From NCBI GenBank assembly GCA_964449775.1, contig CAYVBQ010000009.1, positions 45,427 through 109,426 of the forward strand: a stretch of DNA of 64,000 nucleotides, written 5' to 3'. The notes beneath the pieces are model-generated. The model did not search any database. It was given only the letters and a program-made list of their open reading frames with translations, and was not told the DNA's origin. The position numbers and the translations under genes are program-made. Below are positions 54,739 to 63,066 of the stretch, piece by piece. This stretch comes from Fen-1258 sp964449775. GTDB taxonomy: Bacteria; Bacteroidota; Ignavibacteria; Ignavibacteriales; Melioribacteraceae. Positions within the stretch are counted from its first letter, which is position 1. Each line of letters starts with the position of its first letter.

Positions 54739-55341
54739 CTAATTGAATGATTTATCAACGATGGTGATTTCATCTGGATATTCTAATTTTCCGAATGGGG
54801 TTCCAAGAATGGGTTTAGCAATGAGTTTCAGATTCGATGTAGAACCTTTAACACCACCGACTTGCAATAAGAGAGCAAGAATATCATCCATACTTTTTTC
54901 TTTAAATGATTTTGCAACATCAAATTCAATTTGAATTGGGATAATAACGGATTCTCCTTTGCCTGGTACAAATATAGATTGGGCGATATTACCGTGGACG
55001 GTTTCTTTATCGTTCAGATATAATCGCCATGGAAATGATATGATGTTCAAGTCTGTACGTGGATAACCACTATTCCCATCGTTCGGATTATTAGCTTCAA
55101 TATTGATTACAAATGTTAAGGGAAGGTTTCCTCTGATGAGTCCTGCTGAAAGTTTGAGAATCTCTAACGAGTGAAAATCTTTCAGAGATTTTTTATTTCC
55201 AAGTTCGATACCGAGAAGTTGATAATTCTTCGCAGAGTGAATTTTATATTTCAAACGAGATAAATTAGAAAACGTTTGAATTACACTGCAGCCGGTTGAT
55301 ATCAGAATCGTGATGAGAAATATTAGAAAAACTTTTCGCAA
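54739..55341 (-). CDS. LEA14-like lipoprotein
   Basis: A 200-residue protein with a lipoprotein signal (FLITILISTGCSVIQ; lipobox Cys about 18). The body resembles the LEA-type-2/WHy beta-sandwich fold: LTFVINIEANNPNDG, FPWRLYLNDKETVHGNI and IPIQIEFDVAKSF. It is likely anchored in the envelope; function unknown. It overlaps the Gfo/Idh/MocA gene by 19 bases. Confidence 0.75.
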   Translation of the reverse strand: MRKVFLIFLITILISTGCSVIQTFSNLSRLKYKIHSAKNYQLLGIELGNKKSLKDFHSLEILKLSAGLIRGNLPLTFVINIEANNPNDGNSGYPRTDLNIISFPWRLYLNDKETVHGNIAQSIFVPGKGESVIIPIQIEFDVAKSFKEKSMDDILALLLQVGGVKGSTSNLKLIAKPILGTPFGKLEYPDEITIVDKSFN

Positions 55342-56345
55342 TTTTTTATCGACTCCTCTATTTTTGTAATGATCATTTCGGCAACACGCAATGCTTTTAA
55401 TCCATCTTTACCGCTTACAATTGGAGTTTCATTTTTCGCAATCGCATCAACATATAACTCCAGTTCAAGCTTAAGTGCGTTCACCTCTTTAAATTCGGGC
55501 TGCTCAAATACAACAACTTTCTTTTTATCACCAACACCCAATTCTCCAAACGCCATGAATGGATTCTCAGGCATCTTATCGGGAGGTACTAAACGAAAAA
55601 CTTCCGAGACGCCGGTAATAAAATCTAAAGAGATATAAGCGTCACGCTGAAACATTCGCATTTTTCTCATCTTCTTTTGAGAGATGCGGCTTGCGGTTAC
55701 ATTTGCAACTGCACCGTTTTCAAATTCTATACGTGCGTTTGCTATATCAATAGTATCTGAGACAACCGGTATGCCGCTTGCGCTTATACTTTTTACTTCA
55801 CTCTTTACCAAACTTAAAATTATATCTATGTCATGTATCATCAAGTCCAGAACAACTGCTACATCCGTTCCCCTCGGATTAAACTGTGCAAGACGATCTG
55901 TCTGGACGAACAGAGGATTAAGATTATATTTTTCGAGAGAGATTAACGCCGGATTAAATCTTTCAATATGACCGACCTGAAAAGTTAACTTTTTCTCCTC
56001 AGCAATTTTAATCAGTTCTTCAGCTTCCCATATCTGCGTTGTTATCGGTTTCTCTACAAAAACATGTTTGTTTTTAGCAAACGCCTGTTTAACCAGATCA
56101 AAATGCGCGCTTGTTGTTGCAACAATATCAACTGCGTCAACCTCATCAAGAAGTTTTCCTAAGTCATCAAATGCATTTACTTTGAATTCTTCACCTACTT
56201 GTTTTGCCCGTTCAAAATCTTGATCATAGATTCCAACTAATTCACAGTTTTCAATTTCCTTAAAAAGTTTTGTGTGGATTTTTCCAAGATGCCCGGTTCC
56301 AATAACCCCAACTTTTATTCGCCGTGGCGAATTAACTTTACTCAT
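55323..56345 (-). CDS. Gfo/Idh/MocA family oxidoreductase
   Basis: A 340-residue NAD(P)-dependent dehydrogenase with an N-terminal Rossmann fold (KVGVIGTGHLGKIHTKLF) and the conserved VFVEKPITTQ motif containing the catalytic Lys. The central block is GHIERFNPAL and DLMIHDIDIILSL, where His occupies the usual catalytic place. The type resembles UDP-N-acetylglucosamine 3-dehydrogenase-like family members often near lipid A genes in Bacteroidota; substrate not proven. It overlaps both neighbours slightly (4 and 19 bases). Confidence 0.9.
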   Translation of the reverse strand: MSKVNSPRRIKVGVIGTGHLGKIHTKLFKEIENCELVGIYDQDFERAKQVGEEFKVNAFDDLGKLLDEVDAVDIVATTSAHFDLVKQAFAKNKHVFVEKPITTQIWEAEELIKIAEEKKLTFQVGHIERFNPALISLEKYNLNPLFVQTDRLAQFNPRGTDVAVVLDLMIHDIDIILSLVKSEVKSISASGIPVVSDTIDIANARIEFENGAVANVTASRISQKKMRKMRMFQRDAYISLDFITGVSEVFRLVPPDKMPENPFMAFGELGVGDKKKVVVFEQPEFKEVNALKLELELYVDAIAKNETPIVSGKDGLKALRVAEMIITKIEESIKNCEKFF

Positions 56346-57586
56346 AACGCTCCGGTTTTTATTTTTTTATAGCCAATAATTTTATCATAACCGCCCTTCT
56401 CTTCGGATCCATAATAGAGAAAAATGCGATACTCATTTTCGGTTTGGTAAAAATTACCCTCAAGAATTTCCCAATTGATATTTTCAACGGATCTGTTCAC
56501 AATTTGTCCGGTAACGTATTGATATTCATGCACACCGCGCTTCAACTCTACCGAGAGATTCATCATACCGTTGTCGTCGAACATTTCATATTCAGGTAAA
56601 ACTTTCCAATCGTTGAAGGAACCAACCAGAAAGATTGATGATTTAATTTCATCCGGGGACCGCAGCCGGAAAGTACCTTTTATGTATTCGGCATGATCAT
56701 TTTTGAAATCAAGCAAGTACGATGCACCATTAAAATCTCTTCTTCCCATTGTGAACAAATTTGAAATTTCTACTTCGCCGAAATGTGCATAGACAGGAGG
56801 TGCGTTATATTTTCCTATATCGCGTATATCTGTTGTACGGTACTCATTACCCGGTCTTACGTTGCGAGCAATGAACGAAAATTTACTCGCTGCGTTCCAT
56901 TCAAAGAACCGATCGGGAGAAAAAGAATTCCTATCAATTACTATCGGATAATTAAATTTTCTATTGGCGATAATTTCAACCCGCTTCACATTTGCCGAAA
57001 AGAGTGAGTCGGGCAAAAGAAAATTCGTGCGTAATGAAAGCGTCCTGCCCGTAGATGCAATTTCTTTCATCTCTCCCTGCAGTCCTTCACTTGCCACTTG
57101 TATATTCAATTTCACTTGGGGATAAACAACAAAAAATTTCCCGGAGGCATAAATCAAATTTCTGTTTTGAGAATCAACAATAAAAAATTTCCATTTACCG
57201 GAAAATGGGAACGTAACATTGTTATTAGGAAACGATCCATTATAATGATAACGTGCACCCCGTATGTTAGTAGGCAATTTATCAAACCATAAATTCGTTT
57301 CGGTGTTATATATTCGGTTCGACAGAAATTCATTATCATATGGATTCCAGTCGGCATCACAAAATTTGAAAATGATATTCAGGTTGGGCATGTAGTCCGC
57401 TTGCACATCGAAGTCAATTGTAATCGATCCTTTATCAGTGTCTGAATAATCAATGATCGGAAAATTTATTTGGTCCCCTGAAGAATAAACGCGAAGACTT
57501 TTTATTTGAGGACCGGAAGCAATAGCAACCGACCATGAAATCAAAATAAGCGATGTCAACAGAATGAATCGGTGATATAGTCTCAT
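56342..57586 (-). CDS. T9SS plug protein (DUF5103 family)
   Basis: A 414-residue secreted protein with a signal peptide (about 1-23, ISWSVAIASG). The N-terminal beta domain (IKSLRVYSSGDQINFPII, FKFCDADWNPYDNEF, FSGKWKFFIVD) matches the family named T9SS plug, which in Flavobacterium closes the SprA pore. The C-terminal part has an AMPK/CBM48-like E-set strand set, FLVGSFNDWKVLPEYEMFD then ELKRGVHEYQYV. It completes the T9SS components here with sprA and porX. It overlaps the oxidoreductase gene by four bases and the small gene by one. Confidence 0.88.
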   Translation of the reverse strand: MRLYHRFILLTSLILISWSVAIASGPQIKSLRVYSSGDQINFPIIDYSDTDKGSITIDFDVQADYMPNLNIIFKFCDADWNPYDNEFLSNRIYNTETNLWFDKLPTNIRGARYHYNGSFPNNNVTFPFSGKWKFFIVDSQNRNLIYASGKFFVVYPQVKLNIQVASEGLQGEMKEIASTGRTLSLRTNFLLPDSLFSANVKRVEIIANRKFNYPIVIDRNSFSPDRFFEWNAASKFSFIARNVRPGNEYRTTDIRDIGKYNAPPVYAHFGEVEISNLFTMGRRDFNGASYLLDFKNDHAEYIKGTFRLRSPDEIKSSIFLVGSFNDWKVLPEYEMFDDNGMMNLSVELKRGVHEYQYVTGQIVNRSVENINWEILEGNFYQTENEYRIFLYYGSEEKGGYDKIIGYKKIKTGAL

Positions 57587-57825
57587 CAGAATATCTCAAC
57601 ACACTTAATAGAATTGTACGGGATGAAAATTTGGAATGATTTTTCTTCACGGCTTGAATCTAAAAGTAATCCGTCTTCGTAAGCATTTAATAATTTACCT
57701 GTTTTGAAAACAATCTCATAAAAGGTTGGATGTTCCCCTTTCTCTTTACCGTAAACAACACCATAGTTCTCAAACATTGTGACGTTTAACGTCTTCCCAA
57801 CAAATTGATCCCAATCCAATTTCAT
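57586..57825 (-). CDS. Small Sm-like protein of unknown function
   Basis: A 79-residue protein I do not recognise by name. Its pattern, WDQFVGKTLNVTMFENYGVV, YEIVFKTGKLLNAYEDGLLL, then FIPYNSIKCVEIF, looks like five beta strands of an Sm/Lsm-type barrel, ending in the typical IPxxSIxxVE strand. That is inference from strand pattern only. The gene starts at 57825 with ATG and overlaps the plug gene by one base, so it is probably co-translated. Confidence 0.75.
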   Translation of the reverse strand: MKLDWDQFVGKTLNVTMFENYGVVYGKEKGEHPTFYEIVFKTGKLLNAYEDGLLLDSSREEKSFQIFIPYNSIKCVEIF

Positions 57826-57931
57826 AATTCAACCTGTAATTAATTATAAATTTTTATTCCGAAAATTTGCAATTACAATCAAAAAGTAGTTAAAAACGGA
57901 GTCTTTTCCAATTGGAGGGAAGGAGTAAGAA

Positions 57932-58003
57932 TAAGATCAAGAGCAAGGGCAAGAATAAGAACACGCTCAAGAATATTAAATCTTGATCTTGCTCATGCTC
58001 TTC
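57932..58003. repeat. Purine-rich imperfect inverted repeat
   Basis: Left arm AAGATCAAGAGCAAGGGCAA and right arm, read on the minus strand, GAAGAGCATGAGCAAGATCA form an imperfect hairpin with shared GAGCAAG and CAAGA. It lies just downstream of the DUF4097 gene stop and might act as a terminator or be a low-complexity relic. Confidence 0.5.
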
Positions 58004-58008
58004 TTTGT

Positions 58009-58929
58009 TTATTTTTGATCAACGATGATATCACCGCCTGAAGTTTCAAGTTTTAGAATCTCTCCACCACCATTAAATTCAGCATCTACTTCTCCGCGTC
58101 TCACACGTTCGGATCTTGAATTACTGAAATTATTTGTAATTCCACCACCGCTGGTTTCAAGATGAACTTTAGCTTTGAAATTTGCCGGTAATTTTACATG
58201 AATATCACCGCCAGATGTTTCAGCCGTAATACCTTTGTTTAATCCTGAGTAATTAATCATGATGTTTCCACCCGATGTCTCGGCAAAAAGTCTTCCATCA
58301 CTCAAATCAATTTTAATATCTCCGCCCGATGTTTCAGCACGAAGATCTCCGGAACCTTCTTGGCAAATAATATCTCCGCCGGATGTTGATAAATCCATAG
58401 CACCCTTATGCTTATTCAATGAAATTTCTCCGCCGGAAGTCTCAGCTTTTACTTTTCCATCCGTGTTATTCAGAATGATATCACCGCCGGATGTATCTAA
58501 TTTAAAACCACCGGAAAGATTTGAAACTCTTATATCACCGCCTGATGTTTCAATGTGTGTGTTATAATTTTTCGGAGTCATTATCTCGATCCTAACATTC
58601 ATGCCGCTTCCAAACCAATTGAAGAATGATCCTTTTCGCTTTGTTATGACCTTAACAACCTCACCTTCTTGATGAACATCAAATTTCATTTTTTCTTCCG
58701 CACGACGATTACCAAAAAATTTTACATATACTTCTTGTTTGTCCCAGCTTTCTACTTTAACATCCGCCCCGCTGGCATTAACGTAAACGTTCTGCCAATC
58801 CTTCATTTGAAAGGATTTCTCACGAATAAGTCGAAGTTCATCTGCAAAAGACAAAGATGAAGTTATCCCGATTAGGAAAAGGACAATGATTATACTTTTC
58901 ACTAAGCTTAACTCGAATATACGGTTCAT
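58009..58929 (-). CDS. Secreted DUF4097 beta-helix-like repeat protein
   Basis: A 306-residue exported protein. Signal peptide about 1-29 (IIIVLFLIGITSSLSFA). The body is a series of nine TSGG motifs (ETSGGDI, DTSGGDI, ETSGGEI and so on), the first seven mostly at an 18-residue period, typical of DUF4097/DUF4098 adhesin-like beta helices. The ATG at 58929, six bases after GGAG, is preferred over the in-frame TTG at 58941. Function unknown; surface or periplasmic. It is a single gene with its own promoter, followed by a hairpin. Confidence 0.85.
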   Translation of the reverse strand: MNRIFELSLVKSIIIVLFLIGITSSLSFADELRLIREKSFQMKDWQNVYVNASGADVKVESWDKQEVYVKFFGNRRAEEKMKFDVHQEGEVVKVITKRKGSFFNWFGSGMNVRIEIMTPKNYNTHIETSGGDIRVSNLSGGFKLDTSGGDIILNNTDGKVKAETSGGEISLNKHKGAMDLSTSGGDIICQEGSGDLRAETSGGDIKIDLSDGRLFAETSGGNIMINYSGLNKGITAETSGGDIHVKLPANFKAKVHLETSGGGITNNFSNSRSERVRRGEVDAEFNGGGEILKLETSGGDIIVDQK

Positions 58930-59058
58930 ACTATTCTCCAAAATAATTGTTTTACTGATTGTTTAGACTCGCTGATTATCAATTTAGTTACATCAATTAT
59001 CATTTTTTTTTCTGCTGAAAAATCTATTTATACTATATTTCTGCTAACGAATGAGGAA

Positions 59059-59874
59059 ATGTTGCTTAAATATCTGATTGTATTCATTGGGGCAGGCTTT
59101 AGGGTTAGAATTCATTCTATCTTTTTCCTTTTATTGATCTTTCAATCATCTCTTTACTCGCAGAATGCGTACAACTTTTCTCAATTCGTAGAGGAATCAT
59201 TTCAATTCATTAAGCAGCCAACAAAATGGGAAAGCAATGATTGGCTGAAATTCGGATTGATCAGTGCGGGAACTATTCTACTGATGCAAGCCGATCAACC
59301 GATCCGCGAAAACGTTTTAAAAGATCAGAGTTATTATAAAAGTTTTCCAATTGAAGCCGGAAGAATTTGGGGCGAAGGTTACCCCACGGCAATTCTCGCA
59401 GGGGCGTTTGGATTACATGGCTTGATTGCAAATGATCCTTCAACAAAAAAAATTGGCTTTGAGATTGTTCAATCCGTGATTTATGCCGGTGCTATTACAA
59501 CATTTCTAAAGTTCGTTGTTGGAAGAGCACGACCATTCACCAATAAAGGTGACGCAACATTTAGTCCATTTTCATTATTTGATGATGATTTTCATTCACT
59601 TCCTTCCGGTCATGTTACTTTAGCTTTTTCTCTCTCGACCGTTCTATCGAAGAATACCAGATCAGATTTATTAAAAATAATTGCTTATCTGCCTGCCGTA
59701 CTTACTGCAATTTCACGCGTTTATCAGGATAATCATTGGACGTCGGATGTTTTTCTTGGTGCGGCAATCGGTTATTTCGTTGGTGATTGGGTTGCGAATC
59801 AGCATGAAGAAAAAAAATCTACCATCGAGACTACCTCTATTTTTCCACTCTCATTTAGAATCGCAATCTTCTAG
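59059..59874 (+). CDS. PAP2 superfamily membrane phosphatase
   Basis: A 271-residue lipid-phosphatase-like protein. The three active-site motifs are intact: KFVVGRARP, PSGHVT and SRVYQDNHWTSD (SRxxxxxHxxxD). An N-terminal hydrophobic export segment is followed by a soluble region (about 40-75) and several membrane helices. It could act on undecaprenyl pyrophosphate or phosphatidic acid; sequence does not decide. The start is ATG at 59059; the 5' flank contains TACTATATTTC, which may hold a promoter -7 box. Confidence 0.88.
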   Translation: MLLKYLIVFIGAGFRVRIHSIFFLLLIFQSSLYSQNAYNFSQFVEESFQFIKQPTKWESNDWLKFGLISAGTILLMQADQPIRENVLKDQSYYKSFPIEAGRIWGEGYPTAILAGAFGLHGLIANDPSTKKIGFEIVQSVIYAGAITTFLKFVVGRARPFTNKGDATFSPFSLFDDDFHSLPSGHVTLAFSLSTVLSKNTRSDLLKIIAYLPAVLTAISRVYQDNHWTSDVFLGAAIGYFVGDWVANQHEEKKSTIETTSIFPLSFRIAIF

Positions 59875-59994
59875 TTATTGGATTTATTTTCAGCAATTTA
59901 AAAAAAACTTTTTTCTAAACGATTGAATTCCATATTTTTCCACCCATAGTTTTTGAATAAGATCTAAAGTTCCACACCAAACTGAGGTGAACTA

Positions 59995-60849
59995 ATGAGT
60001 AAAATACTTTTCAAGAAACAACTCTCAAAAGATGTTTACATGATGCGTCTTCAAGCTCCGTTAATTGCCGAGGAAAGAGCCGCGGGACAATTCATCATTC
60101 TACAAATAGATGAAGACTACGGTGAAAGAATTCCACTTACTATTGCAGATGCCGATGTAAAAGAAGGATCGATCACAATAATTTTTCAAGTAGTTGGTAA
60201 AAGCACTCTTCAACTCTCCGAAATGAATGTTGGTGATGAAATACCAACTCTTGTCGGTCCTCTTGGCAAACCAACACATATAGAAAATTTTGGAACAGTT
60301 GTTTGTGTTGGAGGCGGAATTGGTGTTGCACCGCTCCACCCAATTGCGCAAGCACTCAAGAATGCAGGTAACCATGTTATCACAATTATAGGAGCTCGAA
60401 ACAAAGATTTGATAATTCTTGAAAATGAGATGAAAGCAATCGCAAATGAATTTATTCTCTGCACAGATGATGGCAGCTACGGGCGTAAAGGGCTTGTGAC
60501 TGAACCTTTGAAAGAAATTTGTGAACGTTCTCCAAAACCAAATATGGTAATTGCAATCGGTCCACCCATTATGATGAAATTCTGTTCCGAGACTACAAGA
60601 CCGTATGAAGTCTTTACACAAGTATCGCTCAACACAATAATGGTTGATGGAACCGGAATGTGCGGTGGCTGCAGAGTAAATGTCGGCAAAGAAATTAAAT
60701 TCGTCTGTGTTGACGGACCAGAATTTGACGGCCACAAAGTTGATTTTGACAATATGATGTCACGTTTAAATTCATACAAAGAACTCGAAAAGGAAGCGCA
60801 CAGTTGTTTCCTCGAACAAGAAATTAAGAACAAGGAGGCGCTTCAATGA
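59995..60849 (+). CDS. nfnA: NfnA-type FAD/NAD-binding subunit of ferredoxin:NADP+ oxidoreductase
   Basis: A 284-residue flavoprotein like the small subunit of NfnAB and of sulfide dehydrogenase. The FAD-binding barrel (RIPLTIADAD, GPLGKPTHI) is followed by the NAD(H) fold CVGGGIGVAPLHPIAQAL. The [2Fe-2S] cysteines are in GMCGGCRVNVG and FVCVDGPEFDGH. With NfnB it couples NADH and reduced ferredoxin to NADP+ reduction. It overlaps nfnB by four bases (ATGA), showing coupled translation. Confidence 0.9.
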   Translation: MSKILFKKQLSKDVYMMRLQAPLIAEERAAGQFIILQIDEDYGERIPLTIADADVKEGSITIIFQVVGKSTLQLSEMNVGDEIPTLVGPLGKPTHIENFGTVVCVGGGIGVAPLHPIAQALKNAGNHVITIIGARNKDLIILENEMKAIANEFILCTDDGSYGRKGLVTEPLKEICERSPKPNMVIAIGPPIMMKFCSETTRPYEVFTQVSLNTIMVDGTGMCGGCRVNVGKEIKFVCVDGPEFDGHKVDFDNMMSRLNSYKELEKEAHSCFLEQEIKNKEALQ

Positions 60850-62366
60850 GTCATCTTACTGCTGAACAATTATCCGAAGAAGCAAAAATATTAATTGCTG
60901 AATACCTGAATAAAATTGATGATATGAAAGCGAAAGAGCGGATGAAAATCCCGGCTCAGGAGATGCCCGCTCAAGATCCCGAAGTACGTTCTCATAATTT
61001 GGATGAAGTTGCTATTGGCTACACAATGGAACAAGCGCGCATCGAAGCTATGCGCTGCCTTCAGTGCGTAAAGAAAACTTGTGTTGATGATTGCCCGGTA
61101 AAAATTGATATACCACGTTTCATCGATCATGTTGCACACGGAGATATTAAAAATGCTGTTGGTGTAATTAAAGAGGCTTCTCTCCTTCCGGCAATTTGCG
61201 GAAGAGTTTGCCCGCAGGAAACTCAATGCCAATCAAATTGTGCTGTTGGTAAAGCTTTGAAAGATGTTGATAAATCAGTTGCAATCGGAAGACTGGAAAG
61301 ATTTGTTGCCGATTGGGAACGTGCGACCGGGAAAATTGCAGTTCCGGAAGTGAAACCGGAAACCGGGAAAAAAGTAGCCGTTGTTGGAAGCGGTCCCGCA
61401 GGATTAGTTGTTGCCGCAGATTGCAGAAGAGAAGGTCATCATGTTACAGTATTCGAAGCGTTTCACAAATTAGGCGGAGTGCTGCGTTACGGAATTCCGG
61501 AATTCAGATTACCCAATGATATTATTGATAAAGAAATTGATGTACTCGGAGCAATGGGCGTAGAGTTTAAGATGAATTTTGTTGTTGGCAGAACACGTAA
61601 ACTAACTGACTTGATGGATAAGGATGGTTACAACGCAGTCTTTGTTGGTACCGGTGCCGGATTGCCAATGTTCATGGGCATTGAAGGAGAAAATTTAGTT
61701 GGTGTATTTTCTGCGAATGAATATTTAACTCGTGCGAATTTGATGCGTGCATTCGAAAAAGGTAAAGCGGACACTCCAATTTATCCATCCAAAAAAGTTG
61801 CAGTTCTCGGCGGCGGCAACGTTGCAATGGATTCTGCGCGCATGGCAAAACGCCTTGACGCTGAAAAAGTTTATGTAGTTTACCGCAGAACGGAAGTTGA
61901 AATGCCCGCCCGTAAAGAAGAAGTTGCTCATGCAAAAGAAGAAGGAATTGAATTCTTATTCTTACAAAACGCTAAAAGTATTATCGGCAATGATAAAGGT
62001 AGAGTAAAGGAAATGGAATGTGTCCGCTACGAGCTTGGTGAACCGGATGCATCCGGAAGACGCCGCCCGGTGCTCATACCAAATAGTGAATTCATTCTTG
62101 ACGTAGATACAGTGATTGTTGCAATTGGCAATGGCAGTAATCCATTGATTAGCCAGACCACTCCTCAGCTTAATGTTAATAAATGGGGCAACATTATAGT
62201 TGATGAAACACAGAAGACATCTATGGATAGAATTTTTGCGGGTGGAGATATTGTTCTCGGCGCCGCAACAGTAATTCTTGCTATGGGAGAAGGAAGACGT
62301 GCTGCCTCAGCAATAAATAAAATGTTAAATGAAGAGATTGAAAAAGAAAAAGCTGTAATGAATTAA
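60846..62366 (+). CDS. nfnB: NfnB/GltD-like large subunit of NADH-dependent ferredoxin:NADP+ oxidoreductase
   Basis: A 506-residue homologue of glutamate-synthase small subunit. Two N-terminal 4Fe-4S motifs are intact: C71, C74, C79, C83 (CLQCVKKTCVDDCPV) and C118, C122, C128, C132 (CGRVCPQETQCQSNC). The FAD motif VAVVGSGPAGLVV is near 178-190 and the NADPH motif VAVLGGGNVAMDSARMA near 318. Pairing with nfnA argues for the bifurcating transhydrogenase rather than glutamate synthase, since no GltB is here. It fits an organism using ferredoxin in anaerobic metabolism. Confidence 0.92.
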   Translation: MSHLTAEQLSEEAKILIAEYLNKIDDMKAKERMKIPAQEMPAQDPEVRSHNLDEVAIGYTMEQARIEAMRCLQCVKKTCVDDCPVKIDIPRFIDHVAHGDIKNAVGVIKEASLLPAICGRVCPQETQCQSNCAVGKALKDVDKSVAIGRLERFVADWERATGKIAVPEVKPETGKKVAVVGSGPAGLVVAADCRREGHHVTVFEAFHKLGGVLRYGIPEFRLPNDIIDKEIDVLGAMGVEFKMNFVVGRTRKLTDLMDKDGYNAVFVGTGAGLPMFMGIEGENLVGVFSANEYLTRANLMRAFEKGKADTPIYPSKKVAVLGGGNVAMDSARMAKRLDAEKVYVVYRRTEVEMPARKEEVAHAKEEGIEFLFLQNAKSIIGNDKGRVKEMECVRYELGEPDASGRRRPVLIPNSEFILDVDTVIVAIGNGSNPLISQTTPQLNVNKWGNIIVDETQKTSMDRIFAGGDIVLGAATVILAMGEGRRAASAINKMLNEEIEKEKAVMN

Positions 62367-62376
62367 TTTTTTCGTA

Positions 62377-62398
62377 GAGACGTTCCATGGAACGTCTC
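62377..62398. repeat. Perfect 22-bp palindrome, GTAGAGAC type, after nfnB
   Basis: GAGACGTTCCA is followed by its exact inverse, preceded by GTA as in the other copies. It lies 11 bases after the nfnB stop, before a T-run, and could also act as that transcript's terminator. Confidence 0.8.
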
Positions 62399-62409
62399 CT
62401 TTTTTACGA

Positions 62410-62785
62410 TCATAGATTTTCCGGTGTAGCTTTTTCTAATTCCCATTTCATAGGATTCTGTTCACCCCGTGAGATAATTTTCTAATCTGCTCTTGAGGTA
62501 TCTTTTACCCCATGTACTTTTCAGGTATTTTTCTCTTTGTAAAGCATCCTTTTGATTTAAACAACCTTCCCAATAAACTAATTCTAATGGCAATCTTTTT
62601 TTTCGTTGAATATACATTGCCCAATTGATGTTCTTGAATTCTTCTTTGTATATCCCACATAAAAATGTTTGTCAATTTCTGATTGTAAAACGTAAATATA
62701 GTATTTCATAATTTATCTCACGGGGTAAATAATCCCATTCTTTAAGTCTTGCGGATTCTATACGGAATTTATTCTGGTATAACAT
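62410..62785 (-). mobile_element. Composite relic: RAYT transposase gene split by a GIY-YIG cassette
   Basis: On the minus strand the order is a RAYT N-terminus (62785-62723, reading QNKFRIESARLKEWDY), a GIY-YIG gene remnant (62709-62462), and a RAYT C-terminus (62463-62410, reading EQNPMKWELEKATPENL then stop). Perfect 14-bp inverted repeats, ACCCCGTGAGATAA at 62464-62477 and its complement at 62713-62726, bound the GIY-YIG piece exactly. The middle of the RAYT gene, including the HUH motif, is missing. Confidence 0.7.
62462..62709 (-). pseudogene. GIY-YIG nuclease gene relic with frameshifts
   Basis: The start ATG at 62709 begins MKYYIYVLQSEIDKHFYVGY, which contains the GIY (YYIYVLQS) and YIG (FYVGYT) motifs. 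After a frameshift near 62640 the next frame gives RIQEHQLGNVYSTKK. After a second shift in the T-run at 62602-62608 it continues LELVYWEGCLNQKDALQREK and YLKSTWGKRYLKSRLENYL to a stop at 62462. The product would be about 82 residues, typical for small GIY-YIG proteins. Two frameshifts make it non-functional. Confidence 0.75.
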
Positions 62786-62787
62786 AA

Positions 62788-62967
62788 TCAATGTTTTTTC
62801 AGATATTGTTCTAAAGAAATGCCTCTGCCTTGAACTTTTTTTGCCTTTTCAAGATCAGATATATCCTCAAGTAATTCAATTGTCTCGCTTAAGACATGAT
62901 TACTTTTCATCTTTTCCCAATCGCTAAGTGCAATTTTCACGTGTGATTTTGTTTTTTGGATTATCAT
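62788..62967 (-). CDS. Small Phd/RelB-like antitoxin candidate without a partner
   Basis: A 59-residue protein too short for standard ORF cut-offs: IIQKTKSHVKIALSDWEKMK, ETIELLEDISDLEKAKK and ISLEQYLKKH. The LSDWEK and ETIELLEDISDLE pattern is like antitoxins of RelB/Phd-type modules, which end in a helical toxin-binding part. A RelE/ParE toxin gene would be expected downstream, but a transposase relic begins three bases after its stop. TATATTTG, an exact Bacteroidota -7 box, lies 23 bases before its ATG. Confidence 0.5.
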   Translation of the reverse strand: MIIQKTKSHVKIALSDWEKMKSNHVLSETIELLEDISDLEKAKKVQGRGISLEQYLKKH

Positions 62968-62989
62968 GTTGACACCCCGTTTCTTGCTG

Positions 62990-62997
62990 CAAATATA
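62990..62997 (-). promoter_or_regulatory. Candidate -7 box (TATATTTG) for the antitoxin gene
   Basis: On the minus strand TATATTTG matches the Bacteroidota consensus TAnnTTTG, 22 bases before the ATG at 62967. No clear -33 TTG was found, so this is provisional. Confidence 0.35.
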
Positions 62998-63034
62998 ATG
63001 TAATTTTTATGGTGTGTTCTATAATTAATTTTCG

Positions 63035-63060
63035 TAGAGACGTTGCATGCAACGTCTCTA
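63035..63060. repeat. Perfect 26-bp palindrome, TAGAGACG type
   Basis: TAGAGACGTTGCA and its exact inverse, seven bases after the stop position of the small membrane-protein gene on the minus strand (63067). Same family as 3944, 45825 and 62377. Confidence 0.8.
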
Positions 63061-63066
63061 TTAAAA

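Noticed and set aside
58259..58567. Plus-strand reading frame with repeated PPDVSA peptides
   Set aside because: It is the antisense shadow of the TSGG repeats of the DUF4097 gene; the repeat comes from that coding pattern and has no start context of its own. The repeats are also not CRISPR-like, because they vary and have no spacers.
60100..60735. 211-residue minus-strand reading frame within nfnA
   Set aside because: It lies wholly inside a strongly conserved gene on the other strand and has no recognisable domain.
62969..62999. TTGACA and TATAAT on the plus strand
   Set aside because: The spacing is 19 bases and no plus-strand gene follows. The same bases are better read as the minus-strand TATATTTG box of the antitoxin gene.
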